Of a stretch of DNA of 64,000 bases, positions 7,794-16,532 are shown piece by piece. Every line of letters begins with the position of its first letter. Within the stretch, counting starts at the first letter, position 1. The notes under the pieces are model-generated. The model worked only from the letters and a program-made list of their open reading frames with translations, was not told the DNA's origin and made no database searches. Where the stretch lies: contig NZ_JACC01000013.1 in the NCBI RefSeq assembly GCF_000520955.1, positions 62,001 through 126,000 of the forward strand, written 5' to 3'. This DNA is from Aquimarina pacifica (GTDB taxonomy: Bacteria; Bacteroidota; Bacteroidia; Flavobacteriales; Flavobacteriaceae). A program made the position numbers and the translations under genes.

Positions 7794-10148
7794 TTATTTT
7801 TCAAGTTTTTCTACAAATTCTGTTAAGGCTAATTCCATGTTGTTTTTCTCCTTATAGGTGTCAAAAATGACTTTGTTTTCGTCTGCATTAGAAGAGTAAC
7901 AAGCATATCGTTCTGGAGAAACAGCTACCTTATATACATTAGACACACTCCCTACTTTGATAAATACTTCTCGCTTATCTGTAGAGAATAATTTTTCTAA
8001 ATCTGATTCGCTAAAGGACAAATATTGAGCAAACTTGTCTTTGGTTGCCATTTTCTTTTTGTGCGAAAGCAAAATCATGGTGTCTGTATTATTAATCATT
8101 GCCGGTCCCGCTGGTGTATCCAAAATATCTTCTACATCCTGTGTAGCAATGGCTACCTCTCCGTAAAACTTTCTCACGGTTTTGTATAAATATTTGATAA
8201 ACTGAGCCATCTCTCCTTTAGAGATTGGTTTCCAGCACTCATCAATAAAAATTGATTTTTTAGCTTCTGGTATTTTTCTGATCTTACTCATTACCACATC
8301 AATACAAAGCATTGTTACTAGTGGAAATAGCACTGGATGATCTTTTATATTATCCATTTCAAATACAATGAAGCGTTCTTGTACTAGATCAATAGGTGTT
8401 TTAGAGTTTAGTATTTTACTGTATTTACCATCATAAAAATCTCTAAGAGAAAGTTGAAAGCTTATTTTATCGAAATACTTCTCTTCATTGTCCATTACAT
8501 GATTTTTATCAACAAACTCATAAAAAGAAGCCATACAAGGATACTTCTCTCCTCCTATCTCGAAAGACTCATAATAGGCATCTAGGTACAAACCTATGAT
8601 CTGTTTTTCTTCTCTTCGAAATGGGTCATCACCTTTCCATAAAAAGATAATCAATGAAGTAAGAAATATCTTTTTGTCATTATTAACCTCATCAATATGA
8701 TGAAAGTGAAAGGGGTTGAATTCTAAAGGAACATCTGGATCGTATGCATAGTATTGCCCTTTTACCAAATTACATAGTTTCTTATACGAATTACCTATAT
8801 CAATCATGACGATATGATGTCCTTGCTCGTAATACTGGCTAGCGATATGATTGATCAAAAATGATTTTCCGGTACCTGATGGACCAAAAATTAAACGGTT
8901 TCGATTAACGATCAATCCTCTTTTTACGGGCTCGATCCATAAATCTAATCGCACAGGTGCTCCGTTTTTGCGATCAGTAAGCAATATCCCATCTTTGTTA
9001 CCCTCATAATAACTTTCAAAATTTAATAAAATGGGAGTTTGCTCTGATATACCAATAAATTTGTACAACTCAGGAATTCCTGTACAGGCCCCCGGGATAT
9101 TAGCAAAGAATAAATCTTTTAGTGAGTTTTTAATTTGGTAAGGAGCAATCGATAATTCTTTAAATGCGTTTTCTAATTGGTTCTTATGGTTTTCGAGTTT
9201 TTCTTCATTTATATCCCACAAAATGATATTGAAATGCTGATATACAAAACGTAATTCATTTTCGATTACTTCATTTACCAACTGATCGATTTGATTATAG
9301 GTTACTTCATTTTCTTTGGACAAAATCGCCAAACTCTTAAATTGATTTAATTTTGTTTTTAACTTCGAAAATATCTTCTGCGAATTCTCTATATAAATAA
9401 CCTGATTATAGATATGATCGCATTCTAAGCCTAGACAAACTGGTTGGATAAATGGAATCTGAAAATCAGTTTTTTGGGTAGAGAAATCGATGTTCTTCTT
9501 GGTCGTTTCTATAGTTAACGGCAATTGATTATAGGAGCTAATCGCATACATCTCTGCAAGTTTATTACCGACTTTAAGTTGTTTATCAAAGAATAAATCC
9601 TGTAATGATTGCTGACCATCTTTAGATAACGAAATATACTTTCCTAATACTTCTAAGATAGTCTCAGAATTTAAGGCATCTACCTTAAAAAACTCTTCTT
9701 TAGCAAGGAAAGAAATACAAGTATTTACTACCTGGATAAAGTCTTTAACTTCTTCCATATACTTAGTGTATAGCTTTGCGTTACTAGAAAGGCTAATTTT
9801 GCTTTTAGAGTCTTTGGTTATAAATAAATAACACTCATGACTTAATGTTGGTTTTTCATAGAAAAATTTATTATCACTTCTGGATAACATCAAATCTCCT
9901 TCGGTTACTGCTTCTTTTATTTTATCGACAAAAAAGTAATCTTGTTTTTGGATAATGGTATTCTCTGGCAGTGATCTGATGATCTTATCAAATAACTGGT
10001 TAATTCGGTCGATTGCTTCTCTATCTAGCGAATAAATTTGTGGTAACTGTAATTTAAACCCTAAAGTAATATCTCCATTTTTAGAAATGATCATGTCATC
10101 CTCTACCGCATAGATTGGAAATATTTTTTGTATTGTATCGCTTTTCAT
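7794..10148 (-). CDS. traG: TraG, VirB4-like T4SS ATPase
   Basis: A 784-aa protein of the conjugation-system VirB4 family. It has an N-terminal VirB4-type domain, a Walker A motif GPSGTGKS near residue 424, a Walker B motif SIFIDE near 635 and a following IATQDVEDIL motif typical of VirB4. It hydrolyses ATP at the inner-membrane base to drive pilus assembly and transfer. The length is normal for the Bacteroidota TraG group. It follows TraM by one base and precedes TraN. In many Bacteroidota elements it sits directly after TraE/TraF; here those are about 5 kb downstream, so the gene order is rearranged. Confidence 0.95.
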   Translation of the reverse strand: MKSDTIQKIFPIYAVEDDMIISKNGDITLGFKLQLPQIYSLDREAIDRINQLFDKIIRSLPENTIIQKQDYFFVDKIKEAVTEGDLMLSRSDNKFFYEKPTLSHECYLFITKDSKSKISLSSNAKLYTKYMEEVKDFIQVVNTCISFLAKEEFFKVDALNSETILEVLGKYISLSKDGQQSLQDLFFDKQLKVGNKLAEMYAISSYNQLPLTIETTKKNIDFSTQKTDFQIPFIQPVCLGLECDHIYNQVIYIENSQKIFSKLKTKLNQFKSLAILSKENEVTYNQIDQLVNEVIENELRFVYQHFNIILWDINEEKLENHKNQLENAFKELSIAPYQIKNSLKDLFFANIPGACTGIPELYKFIGISEQTPILLNFESYYEGNKDGILLTDRKNGAPVRLDLWIEPVKRGLIVNRNRLIFGPSGTGKSFLINHIASQYYEQGHHIVMIDIGNSYKKLCNLVKGQYYAYDPDVPLEFNPFHFHHIDEVNNDKKIFLTSLIIFLWKGDDPFRREEKQIIGLYLDAYYESFEIGGEKYPCMASFYEFVDKNHVMDNEEKYFDKISFQLSLRDFYDGKYSKILNSKTPIDLVQERFIVFEMDNIKDHPVLFPLVTMLCIDVVMSKIRKIPEAKKSIFIDECWKPISKGEMAQFIKYLYKTVRKFYGEVAIATQDVEDILDTPAGPAMINNTDTMILLSHKKKMATKDKFAQYLSFSESDLEKLFSTDKREVFIKVGSVSNVYKVAVSPERYACYSSNADENKVIFDTYKEKNNMELALTEFVEKLEK

Positions 10149-10149
10149 C

Positions 10150-11361
10150 TTATTTCGTTTTTATATTAAGCCATAAGTGATATTTCTTAGGCATAAAGAC
10201 TCTTCTTTTTTCAAAGACCTCATTACCAATTTCTTTTGCTGCCGAGAGGATGGCTATATCTCTAGCTTCGTCAAGGTTTACTCCTGTATCACCACTACCA
10301 AAAGTAGAAGCCTGTGTTCCTTTTTGATACGCATAATCATATACATCTTTGGTCACTTTTCCGGGGATTTTTGGCCATGTTCGATTATCTAAGTGTATGC
10401 CCTCTATACCATCAAAATCAAACATTGTAAAATTGAGTTGGTACAATTTATCTCTAGTTTTATAGCTGGTGATATTGATTAATAATCTGTTAGTCCCAAA
10501 AGATACTCTACCGTAGACTACCGCTCCTTTTGGAATTAGTACTTGCGGGGTGCTAATACGTATTTCCTTTTTGGTGCGTATAGCAATAGTACTTCCATTT
10601 ACTAGGACCCCATCATCTACGGTTTCTGCAGGAATTAACCCAAGTACTTTGTCTTCTCCTTTTGACGATTGTGCTCCATGAAAAAAGTTTTGTGATTGAA
10701 ATTGGGTATTAATTTGACTTGCTATTTTTTGGCTAACACTTGTTCCTATATCCGTGATTTTTTCTGGAGTAAGTGGTTGACCGTTCTCATCAAATTGAAC
10801 CTGAAAATTTGGTATTCCTTCTTGACTATATTGACTGTAAGCAGCCAACAGTTTTTGTATTTCTTCTGCTTCAGCAGCATCACTTTCTGAACGAGCAGGA
10901 GCTTCAGCTTGTGCTAATAACTGCTCTTGTAGTGCCATTAATTGCCTTAACTCCTCATCTTCAGCTTCTTTTTGATATGATTGTGCCGATCTACCCTGTG
11001 ATTGATGCCCGCCTTTTCCCAGAGCTCCTAATAGATTGTTCCCTTCTTGTTCTTGTCCAGAATTTTCTCCAACAATTAGTGATTCTTCTTGTACAATTTC
11101 TTGAGCTTCTTTGCCTACATTTCCGAATCCTTTTACTACATCATTTTTTCCAAAACTTTTCAAAGATTCTCTATCATAATGTTCAATTTTTGATTTGTTC
11201 TCTATTTTATCTTTGATTACTTCGGGTGTGCTTATCGATAATTGATTTTTTCGAGTCTTGGTCTTTTCGGCAGGAAATACGACTATTTTGAATACTACAA
11301 CTATGAGTATTAAGCAAGCTATTCCTACAATGGCTACAATGATTTTCTTTTTTTTGTCCAT
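10150..11361 (-). CDS. traM: TraM, VirB10-like T4SS channel protein
   Basis: A 403-aa protein with a short basic N-terminus, one transmembrane helix (about residues 6-28), a long Glu/Gln-rich periplasmic linker (about 60-185) and a C-terminal beta-rich domain with VLIPKGAVVYGRVSFGTNR, the family hallmark. TraM/VirB10 spans the envelope and links the ATPases to the outer-membrane core. Family proteins in Bacteroidota are usually of about this size. It lies between the M23 peptidase gene (31 bases) and the VirB4-like gene (1 base). Confidence 0.9.
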   Translation of the reverse strand: MDKKKKIIVAIVGIACLILIVVVFKIVVFPAEKTKTRKNQLSISTPEVIKDKIENKSKIEHYDRESLKSFGKNDVVKGFGNVGKEAQEIVQEESLIVGENSGQEQEGNNLLGALGKGGHQSQGRSAQSYQKEAEDEELRQLMALQEQLLAQAEAPARSESDAAEAEEIQKLLAAYSQYSQEGIPNFQVQFDENGQPLTPEKITDIGTSVSQKIASQINTQFQSQNFFHGAQSSKGEDKVLGLIPAETVDDGVLVNGSTIAIRTKKEIRISTPQVLIPKGAVVYGRVSFGTNRLLINITSYKTRDKLYQLNFTMFDFDGIEGIHLDNRTWPKIPGKVTKDVYDYAYQKGTQASTFGSGDTGVNLDEARDIAILSAAKEIGNEVFEKRRVFMPKKYHLWLNIKTK

Positions 11362-11392
11362 AATTATTTACTGTGTTGCGTGATCTATTTTT

Positions 11393-11935
11393 TTAAACTT
11401 TGTTATTTGAATGTTCTCTGATAATGCCTTTCCAGATACGCATCGGGTCTAGTTTTTTGTTGTTTACACGTACCTCATAATGCAAATGCGGTCCTGTAGC
11501 CAGTCCTGTTTCCCCAACAAGACCAATAATTTGCCCTTGCACTACAGCATCTCCTTTTTTCACTAAAGAAATCCACAAATGCGCGTAGAGTGTTTGCACT
11601 TCTGCAAAATGAGCAAGTAGTATATAGTTACCGTATCCTTTTTGGTATTCTGATTTTTGTACAATCCCAGAAGCAGTGGCCAATACTGCAGCTCCTTTTG
11701 GTGCCACAAGGTCAATCCCTGCATGTAGTTTGTTTTTATGTAAAATGGGATGTTTGCGATATCCAAATGGGGATGATATCGTCTTAAAATCCCCTTTTGC
11801 TATAGGAAAGTGCGTAGGGATGTTATTAATATTACCTTCTGCAACCTGTTTCTCTGTATTTTGTGTATAGGCTGTCGTATAACAAACAAGCAAGATGACT
11901 GTAAATAGTTGTCGGTATATATATAATGTTTTCAT
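11393..11935 (-). CDS. Exported M23/LytM-type peptidoglycan endopeptidase of the T4SS block
   Basis: A 180-aa protein with a signal peptide ending TAYTQ and an M23 (LytM) domain over most of its length. The zinc-binding motifs are intact: HxxxD at His71-Asp75 (HAGID), and HxH at His150/His152 (GPHLHYEV), with His119 in LYAHL. Such enzymes cut peptide cross-links. Because it lies between the coupling ATPase and TraM, it probably opens the cell wall for the T4SS, the role VirB1-type transglycosylases play elsewhere. It is small and lacks the coiled coil of division-type M23 proteins. Confidence 0.9.
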   Translation of the reverse strand: MKTLYIYRQLFTVILLVCYTTAYTQNTEKQVAEGNINNIPTHFPIAKGDFKTISSPFGYRKHPILHKNKLHAGIDLVAPKGAAVLATASGIVQKSEYQKGYGNYILLAHFAEVQTLYAHLWISLVKKGDAVVQGQIIGLVGETGLATGPHLHYEVRVNNKKLDPMRIWKGIIREHSNNKV

Positions 11936-11966
11936 GATAGTGCGATGGTTTTAAAAGTTTTTATTT

Positions 11967-13934
11967 TCAGAAATCAGGTTGCTCTATATCTTCCTGTTTG
12001 TTCTCTTCATACTCAGAATGAGCTTCTTCTAATTTTAATAGTTCATTTTCTATTAAAATATCTATCTCTGCTACGATTCGATTAAAATTGCCGTCTAAAA
12101 GGACATCGATATCATTGTCATCTCCTATAGTAAGAGGAATGGGATCTTTGATTTGATCTGTACGTTTATCTACTTTGATCTTTCCCCTAAAAATCTTCCT
12201 GTCTATTTCTTCTCCGAAATTATCTGCAACTACACCTACAAATTCTCCTTGGGATAATTGTGAAATAGTAGCTACAGGAATTGCATATTCTAGATTTTCA
12301 TTAATACTGTAGGAAGTGGTATTTGTATCTACAGAAATGTTTTTTAGTTTTTGTTTCTTCTTACCGAATATCTCTTGCAGTTTTGAAGCGGTTTCACTTC
12401 GAACTGACCCACTAAAAATATTTCCAACGATATTAAAAATCGTAGCTGCGACCTCATTACCATAATCTCGTTTTAATTGTTCTAGATCCTGCATTCCTAT
12501 AGTGGTAGAAATTTTATTAGATCGGGCAGTAGCGATTAGGTTATCTAACCCCATAAAATACATAGTAGGCAACTCATCAATAATTACCGAACAAGGTTGG
12601 CGTCCCTGCGTATTAATTTCTTTAAGTATTTGTGTCGAAATCAATCCCAATGCAGGAGAGTTTGTAGTTTGTGTAGCTGGCGAATTGGCAAGTACAAACA
12701 AGCTTGGTTTTTCGGGGTCATTAATACTCAGTGAAACATTTAGTTCTGGATATACATTATTACCCATTACCCAAAAAAGTTCTTTGGTTGCTAATTGTGA
12801 TAACGGGATTCTAGCAGAAGCCGTCTGACCCGATAGTTGCTCGTATGCTTCCTTTTCTAAGGCATCTGCAAAAGGTGTCATAAAAAATTTGAGTTCGGGA
12901 TAAGAACTAAAAATCTTAAAAACCTTTTCGTCAGAGCATGATGCCAATGTTATTGCATGTGGCAATGTGCAATACTTACCATCTTCATAAATTTTAAGAA
13001 AGTAAATGCAAGAAGCAAAATATGATATTGCCGATTGTGCAAAAAAGTCCTTTTTGGTGATCCATTCTTTATTAAGATTGTACAATACCGTTTGTGCAGC
13101 CTCAATGGCATCAGCCGCTTTACGAATAAGATCAGGGCTTAGTGGATTTACAAAACTAGAGCGTTCAATATCATCTAATGAAATTACATTAAACGCAGGT
13201 TCTATTTTATAAAGGTCTTTGTAATATTGATAAAATGCGTAGGTCTCTTTGGCCAATGATGGAAACTTAAAGTCATAGACCAACATGGTAAATTGCTTTT
13301 TGATATGTTGTCTGATATACTCCTCTATTACAGAGTATGATTTCCCAGAACCAGGAGTCCCTAATACCATTGTTGCTCTAAAAGGGTTGACTACATTGAC
13401 AAAACCGTTATCTGTTTTAAAGTTTACAGAATACTGGTTTTCCATCACACCTTTTTCTTGCTTAAAAATCAGGTTTTCTTCATTAAACTCGTCTTTACTT
13501 CCGAAATAATTAAAATGTCTTCGAATCATAAAGAGTGCCCATACATAACCTATCGCGGCAATTGCAGTTAAAGCCAGATTAGGAAAAATGGAAACTGGTA
13601 ACTCACCCGCTATGATAAATACTAAAATGCCTAAACCCAGAGCGACATAATAATAACTATTTCTAGTATCGTTCTCAGGTTTCTTTTTTACATGAAACCC
13701 GAAAGACGCAAAAGAAAATATTCCAAGAACAACACTTCTATTAAAAAAAGAGCTTTCAAAAACAGGAGCTATCTCATATAATTTGATAATGGTCTTATTA
13801 ATATATTGGTTTGCCATTCCTATATCAGAGAAGTAATCAAAATGATGCGCATAAATATCAATTCCCACTAATAGTATGCATAGTAACATTGTTACCAAAA
13901 TGATCATATCTATAGAAAATTTACTGTCCTTCAT
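11967..13934 (-). CDS. VirD4/TraG-family type IV coupling protein
   Basis: A 655-aa protein with N-terminal transmembrane helices (about residues 8-28, 66-84, 95-135), Walker A GTPGSGKS near residue 192 and Walker B VIIDELPT near 450. These identify a hexameric coupling ATPase that recruits substrates to the T4SS. Bacteroidota conjugative transposons call it MobC. It is the first long gene of the leftward block. No relaxase gene is seen next to it, so its substrate is open: either DNA processed by a relaxase outside the window, or proteins. Confidence 0.93.
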   Translation of the reverse strand: MKDSKFSIDMIILVTMLLCILLVGIDIYAHHFDYFSDIGMANQYINKTIIKLYEIAPVFESSFFNRSVVLGIFSFASFGFHVKKKPENDTRNSYYYVALGLGILVFIIAGELPVSIFPNLALTAIAAIGYVWALFMIRRHFNYFGSKDEFNEENLIFKQEKGVMENQYSVNFKTDNGFVNVVNPFRATMVLGTPGSGKSYSVIEEYIRQHIKKQFTMLVYDFKFPSLAKETYAFYQYYKDLYKIEPAFNVISLDDIERSSFVNPLSPDLIRKAADAIEAAQTVLYNLNKEWITKKDFFAQSAISYFASCIYFLKIYEDGKYCTLPHAITLASCSDEKVFKIFSSYPELKFFMTPFADALEKEAYEQLSGQTASARIPLSQLATKELFWVMGNNVYPELNVSLSINDPEKPSLFVLANSPATQTTNSPALGLISTQILKEINTQGRQPCSVIIDELPTMYFMGLDNLIATARSNKISTTIGMQDLEQLKRDYGNEVAATIFNIVGNIFSGSVRSETASKLQEIFGKKKQKLKNISVDTNTTSYSINENLEYAIPVATISQLSQGEFVGVVADNFGEEIDRKIFRGKIKVDKRTDQIKDPIPLTIGDDNDIDVLLDGNFNRIVAEIDILIENELLKLEEAHSEYEENKQEDIEQPDF

Positions 13935-13954
13935 TGTGCTACTTTTTTTAGGTT

Positions 13955-14041
13955 TTATTTCTTTTTTAGTTTGGTATAAGGAGTCATCGAATTATTAATA
14001 AGACGTTCTCCTTTTGTGTATACGTTACCTATGAATTGCAT
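13955..14041 (-). CDS. Possible 28-aa small protein upstream of the coupling ATPase
   Basis: A short frame starting with MQFIGNVYTKGERLIN and ending KLKKK, 20 bases before the coupling-protein start. It overlaps the next small frame by 17 bases in another register. The two together could also be remnants of one frameshifted gene. There is no database knowledge behind this; the support is only position, strand and the plausible amino-acid composition. Confidence 0.25.
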   Translation of the reverse strand: MQFIGNVYTKGERLINNSMTPYTKLKKK

Positions 14042-14123
14042 ATCGACTTGCAGCTGGTAATTGCATTAAAAAAGCTTTAAATTTCTCTTGTTTGATTGTT
14101 TTTAATAGGCTGATAAAATTCAT
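14025..14123 (-). CDS. Possible 32-aa small protein at the head of the T4SS operon
   Basis: A short frame beginning MNFISLLKTIKQEKFKAF and ending with RYAIHR, on the operon strand. It starts about 30 bases downstream of the inverted repeat at 14153-14174, about where a first cistron or leader peptide would lie. No family was recognised. It may be a leader peptide, a remnant, or chance. Confidence 0.25.
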   Translation of the reverse strand: MNFISLLKTIKQEKFKAFLMQLPAASRYAIHR

Positions 14124-14152
14124 AATAATTAGATTTTAGATTGTTTCTTATT

Positions 14153-14174
14153 TCTGACGCAAAGTAACGTCAGA
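14153..14174. promoter_or_regulatory. Operator-like inverted repeat in the divergent control region
   Basis: TCTGACG (14153-14159) and CGTCAGA (14168-14174) are perfect 7-bp inverted arms with an 8-base spacer. Centre-to-centre spacing is 15 bases, a size that suits a dimeric DNA-binding protein. It lies between the leftward T4SS unit (first possible start 14123) and a rightward 38-codon frame at 14218, so one regulator could act on both. No cognate regulator is identified. Confidence 0.5.
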
Positions 14175-14217
14175 CAAGGGATTGAAACACTAACAACCTA
14201 TGTGAAGGGGAAAAAAT

Positions 14218-14334
14218 ATGGATGAAAAGGAATATTTCTGGCTGGATGAAATGATTTTTTGCAACAAAAAAATCGCTTCAAATTACATCGTATTAAGAAG
14301 TGGGTATTCTAGAGAATTTTCGTACAGATTTTAA
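14218..14334 (+). CDS. Candidate 38-aa small protein divergent from the T4SS operon
   Basis: A complete frame from ATG to TAA beginning MDEKEYFWLDEMIFCNKK and ending REFSYRF. It is preceded by a purine-rich AAGGGGAAAAAAT just before the ATG, and followed after 9 bases by a strong rightward terminator. No other rightward gene is near, so this frame or an RNA is what the terminator would serve. The product is small, mixed-charge and aromatic, with no known family. It could be a regulator, a toxin/antitoxin-like peptide or part of an sRNA; none is proven. Confidence 0.45.
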   Translation: MDEKEYFWLDEMIFCNKKIASNYIVLRSGYSREFSYRF

Positions 14335-14343
14335 TGTAAATAG

Positions 14344-14377
14344 AAACTACCACAATGACAAAAAGTGGTAGTTTTTT
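14344..14377 (+). terminator. Rightward intrinsic terminator after the 38-codon frame
   Basis: A perfect 10-bp stem (AAACTACCAC at 14344-14353 with GTGGTAGTTT at 14365-14374), an 11-base loop and a run of six T on the plus strand. It marks the end of a short rightward transcript that starts in the divergent region near 14150-14215. Confidence 0.75.
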
Positions 14378-14554
14378 CTAAAAATAGAATTGTATTCGTC
14401 GTTATTTTATATTTAAAATGTATATGGATTTTAGAAATCCCTGAGAAGATATTCGATAGGTAGATATCGATTTTTTTAATAGCTATTTTATTTCAATTTT
14501 TTATTTACTCTTGTTTTTATAAAAACTATATTATGATGATCATCTAAGCTTAAT
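14378..14554. other. Non-coding spacer between the small transcript and the first LRR gene
   Basis: With the features above it completes the 620-base region 13935-14554 that holds no long gene. The stretch is AT-rich and I see no further repeat, RNA gene or clear terminator in it, although it follows the stop of the leftward LRR gene. Confidence 0.5.
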
Positions 14555-16246
14555 TTATGAACTCAATGATGGTCTTTTTGAATTATTTCTGTTTCCTTTT
14601 TTTCTCTGAAAATTCGGTTTTGAAACACTGGGTTTTGGAATATGAGTAAGCGATGATAAAGAGTGCTTTTGTTTCGCGTTGTTTTCCGCTTTTTGGACTT
14701 TTCCTGCAAAGGTTTCAAGTACTTGTTTTTTATGTTCTTTAAATTCATTATAACCGACATCAAGATCTTCTTTTTTTGACAAAAACTTTTCTAGGTCATT
14801 TGGTAATTCGTCGTAAATTTTTCCGAATTCCTTGTTAAAAGTTTCATTTTCGAATTTGGTAAGAGTTTCATTGTCGAAGTAAGATAAGACTACATCATAT
14901 TTATTTTCTATCACTGGTATCTCCAAGTTCATATCATTTGTTATTCTTCCCTTGAGTTCTTCTATTCTAATAGCTCTTGCGTCTTTATTAATTAATTCAG
15001 GCCTCTCATTTTTAATTAAAAAATCATTTAACACCTTATCCATTTTATTGATATCAATGATATATCTGCCTTTTCTCGTTTTTAGCCAACCAAATCTATT
15101 TGTTTTACAGAAAAGTTTTGCGACAGGTTTAGATATTCCATTGAATTCTCTACCTACAAAGTTATCATATCCATCTGAACTTAATGATGTAAAAGAAAAA
15201 CCACGATCTCCCGTAATTCTTAGTTTATTTTTAGGGTCATTTTCGGCCTCATTAGAGAGTATACTATAAACAAGAGCCTGCACCTTTTCTATTTTTTCAT
15301 AAAACTTAAGCCTGTTTCCAAACAACTCAGAAATTTTATCTTCTACAGCCATTTGTAACATAAATGGCTTGAGTTCTTCTTTGTTATCTTCGTAAAAATC
15401 GAACAATTTATTGTTTACAAATTTTGTTATAGGTTTTATACAATTTCCCAATTGAATGGCTAGTGTAGCTAATTCTGTTTTTTGTGTTGATTCATTATCT
15501 GCCTCAATAAACTCATCCAATATGTTTTTTATTGCTTTTTTTTTATATTTAGTTATTTCGTCTTTTCCTAGTTTTACTCGACTAAGAAACTCATTCAACA
15601 CCTGCCCATTAGTCCGTAATTCTAAATCTTCTGTTTTATAAAAATCTTGATCTAATCTTTCTAAAGATGCTAGAATCTTTTCTATATCCTCCCTTTCATA
15701 ATAATCCTGAAGAGTTTGACTAAGCTTATCTAACGCCTTTTTATTTTCATATAGATATAACTGTGTATTCACTTGATCAGAAGATGCATTGTGCTCTATA
15801 TTTATTGTTTGGTAATTCTCTTCTAATATTTCTAAAAATTCTGTAGGTATATTTTCAATACCCGGGTTCTTAGAAATACTTATGTCTTTTAGGTTATTAA
15901 GAAGACCAATTTCTGGAGGAAAAACTTCAAAGTTATTTGAGGATATATTTAGTCCTGTTAACTTTTTTAGGAAACCTATGTCTTTTGGTAATTCTTTTAA
16001 GTTGTTATTATATAATGCAAGAGTTTTGAGCTCTTTAAAAATTCCTATTTCTTCTGGTATTTTGGTCAATTTATTTCCAGACAAGTCCAGAGACGTAAGC
16101 TTAGGAAGCTTTGCATTGGCATAATTTAGAACTTCTATTAGTTCCTCTTGTGTTAGGTCCGCTGCAATTCCCCTCAGGCGTAGTTCTTTTGTGTTCTTTG
16201 ATAATGCTACATTATCTATGTAGTCTTTAATTTGTAATAAATTCAT
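14555..16246 (-). CDS. Leucine-rich-repeat protein with a large C-terminal domain, paralogue 1 (candidate T4SS substrate)
   Basis: A 563-aa protein without a signal peptide or membrane helix. Residues about 40-150 carry four to five LRRs of the Ras-suppressor type (LTSLDLSGNKLTKIPEEIG, KTLALYNNNLKELPKDIG). A helical region follows, then a C-terminal domain shared with the paralogue at 16533-18320. The shared core includes QLGNCIKP with Cys269, the stretch LRITGDRG, AKLFCKTNRFGWLKTRKGRY and YIIDINKM. The last 35 residues are basic (5 Lys, 3 Arg, no acid). LRR plus Cys-bearing helical domain recalls IpaH/SspH ubiquitin ligases, but the CxD motif is absent, so that enzyme activity cannot be claimed. 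It is read towards the T4SS genes. Confidence 0.85.
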   Translation of the reverse strand: MNLLQIKDYIDNVALSKNTKELRLRGIAADLTQEELIEVLNYANAKLPKLTSLDLSGNKLTKIPEEIGIFKELKTLALYNNNLKELPKDIGFLKKLTGLNISSNNFEVFPPEIGLLNNLKDISISKNPGIENIPTEFLEILEENYQTINIEHNASSDQVNTQLYLYENKKALDKLSQTLQDYYEREDIEKILASLERLDQDFYKTEDLELRTNGQVLNEFLSRVKLGKDEITKYKKKAIKNILDEFIEADNESTQKTELATLAIQLGNCIKPITKFVNNKLFDFYEDNKEELKPFMLQMAVEDKISELFGNRLKFYEKIEKVQALVYSILSNEAENDPKNKLRITGDRGFSFTSLSSDGYDNFVGREFNGISKPVAKLFCKTNRFGWLKTRKGRYIIDINKMDKVLNDFLIKNERPELINKDARAIRIEELKGRITNDMNLEIPVIENKYDVVLSYFDNETLTKFENETFNKEFGKIYDELPNDLEKFLSKKEDLDVGYNEFKEHKKQVLETFAGKVQKAENNAKQKHSLSSLTHIPKPSVSKPNFQRKKGNRNNSKRPSLSS

Positions 16247-16477
16247 AATATATATTGTTTTAATAACGCTATTCAGGGGTTTTTACTTGTTCCTTATACA
16301 CGTGTGATTAATTATTGATACCTCAATATTCGTATACATTGAAAAGAATTACTACAATGAAGTAATAAACGGTAAGGTTGAGGTAATAATTGAAGCCTAC
16401 AGTTCGTAATACGATTGGTTTCCTAAGACTATGAGATTATAAAGAAAAAAATACCATAGACTCCGAAGACAACATGC

Positions 16478-16509
16478 AAGATAGGTTGGTTTTAAAACCA
16501 ACCTATCTT
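16478..16509. repeat. Perfect 32-bp palindrome between the two LRR genes
   Basis: AAGATAGGTTGGTTTT is followed immediately by its exact complement. As RNA it forms a long hairpin about 24 bases after the stop of the upstream LRR gene. No T run follows on either strand, so it is a poor classical terminator. It may act as a 3' stabilising hairpin, a protein-binding site or an intercistronic signal. Confidence 0.8.
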
Positions 16510-16532
16510 ACTTACTACTTCCGAAAAATACG

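Noticed and set aside
10773..11216. 147-codon rightward frame opposite traM
   Set aside because: It is antisense to the Glu/Gln-rich linker of TraM; the low-complexity codons leave the opposite strand open.
392..14377. Calling the block a proven integrative conjugative element
   Set aside because: No integrase, relaxase or flanking repeats are visible; the T4SS genes alone do not prove mobility.
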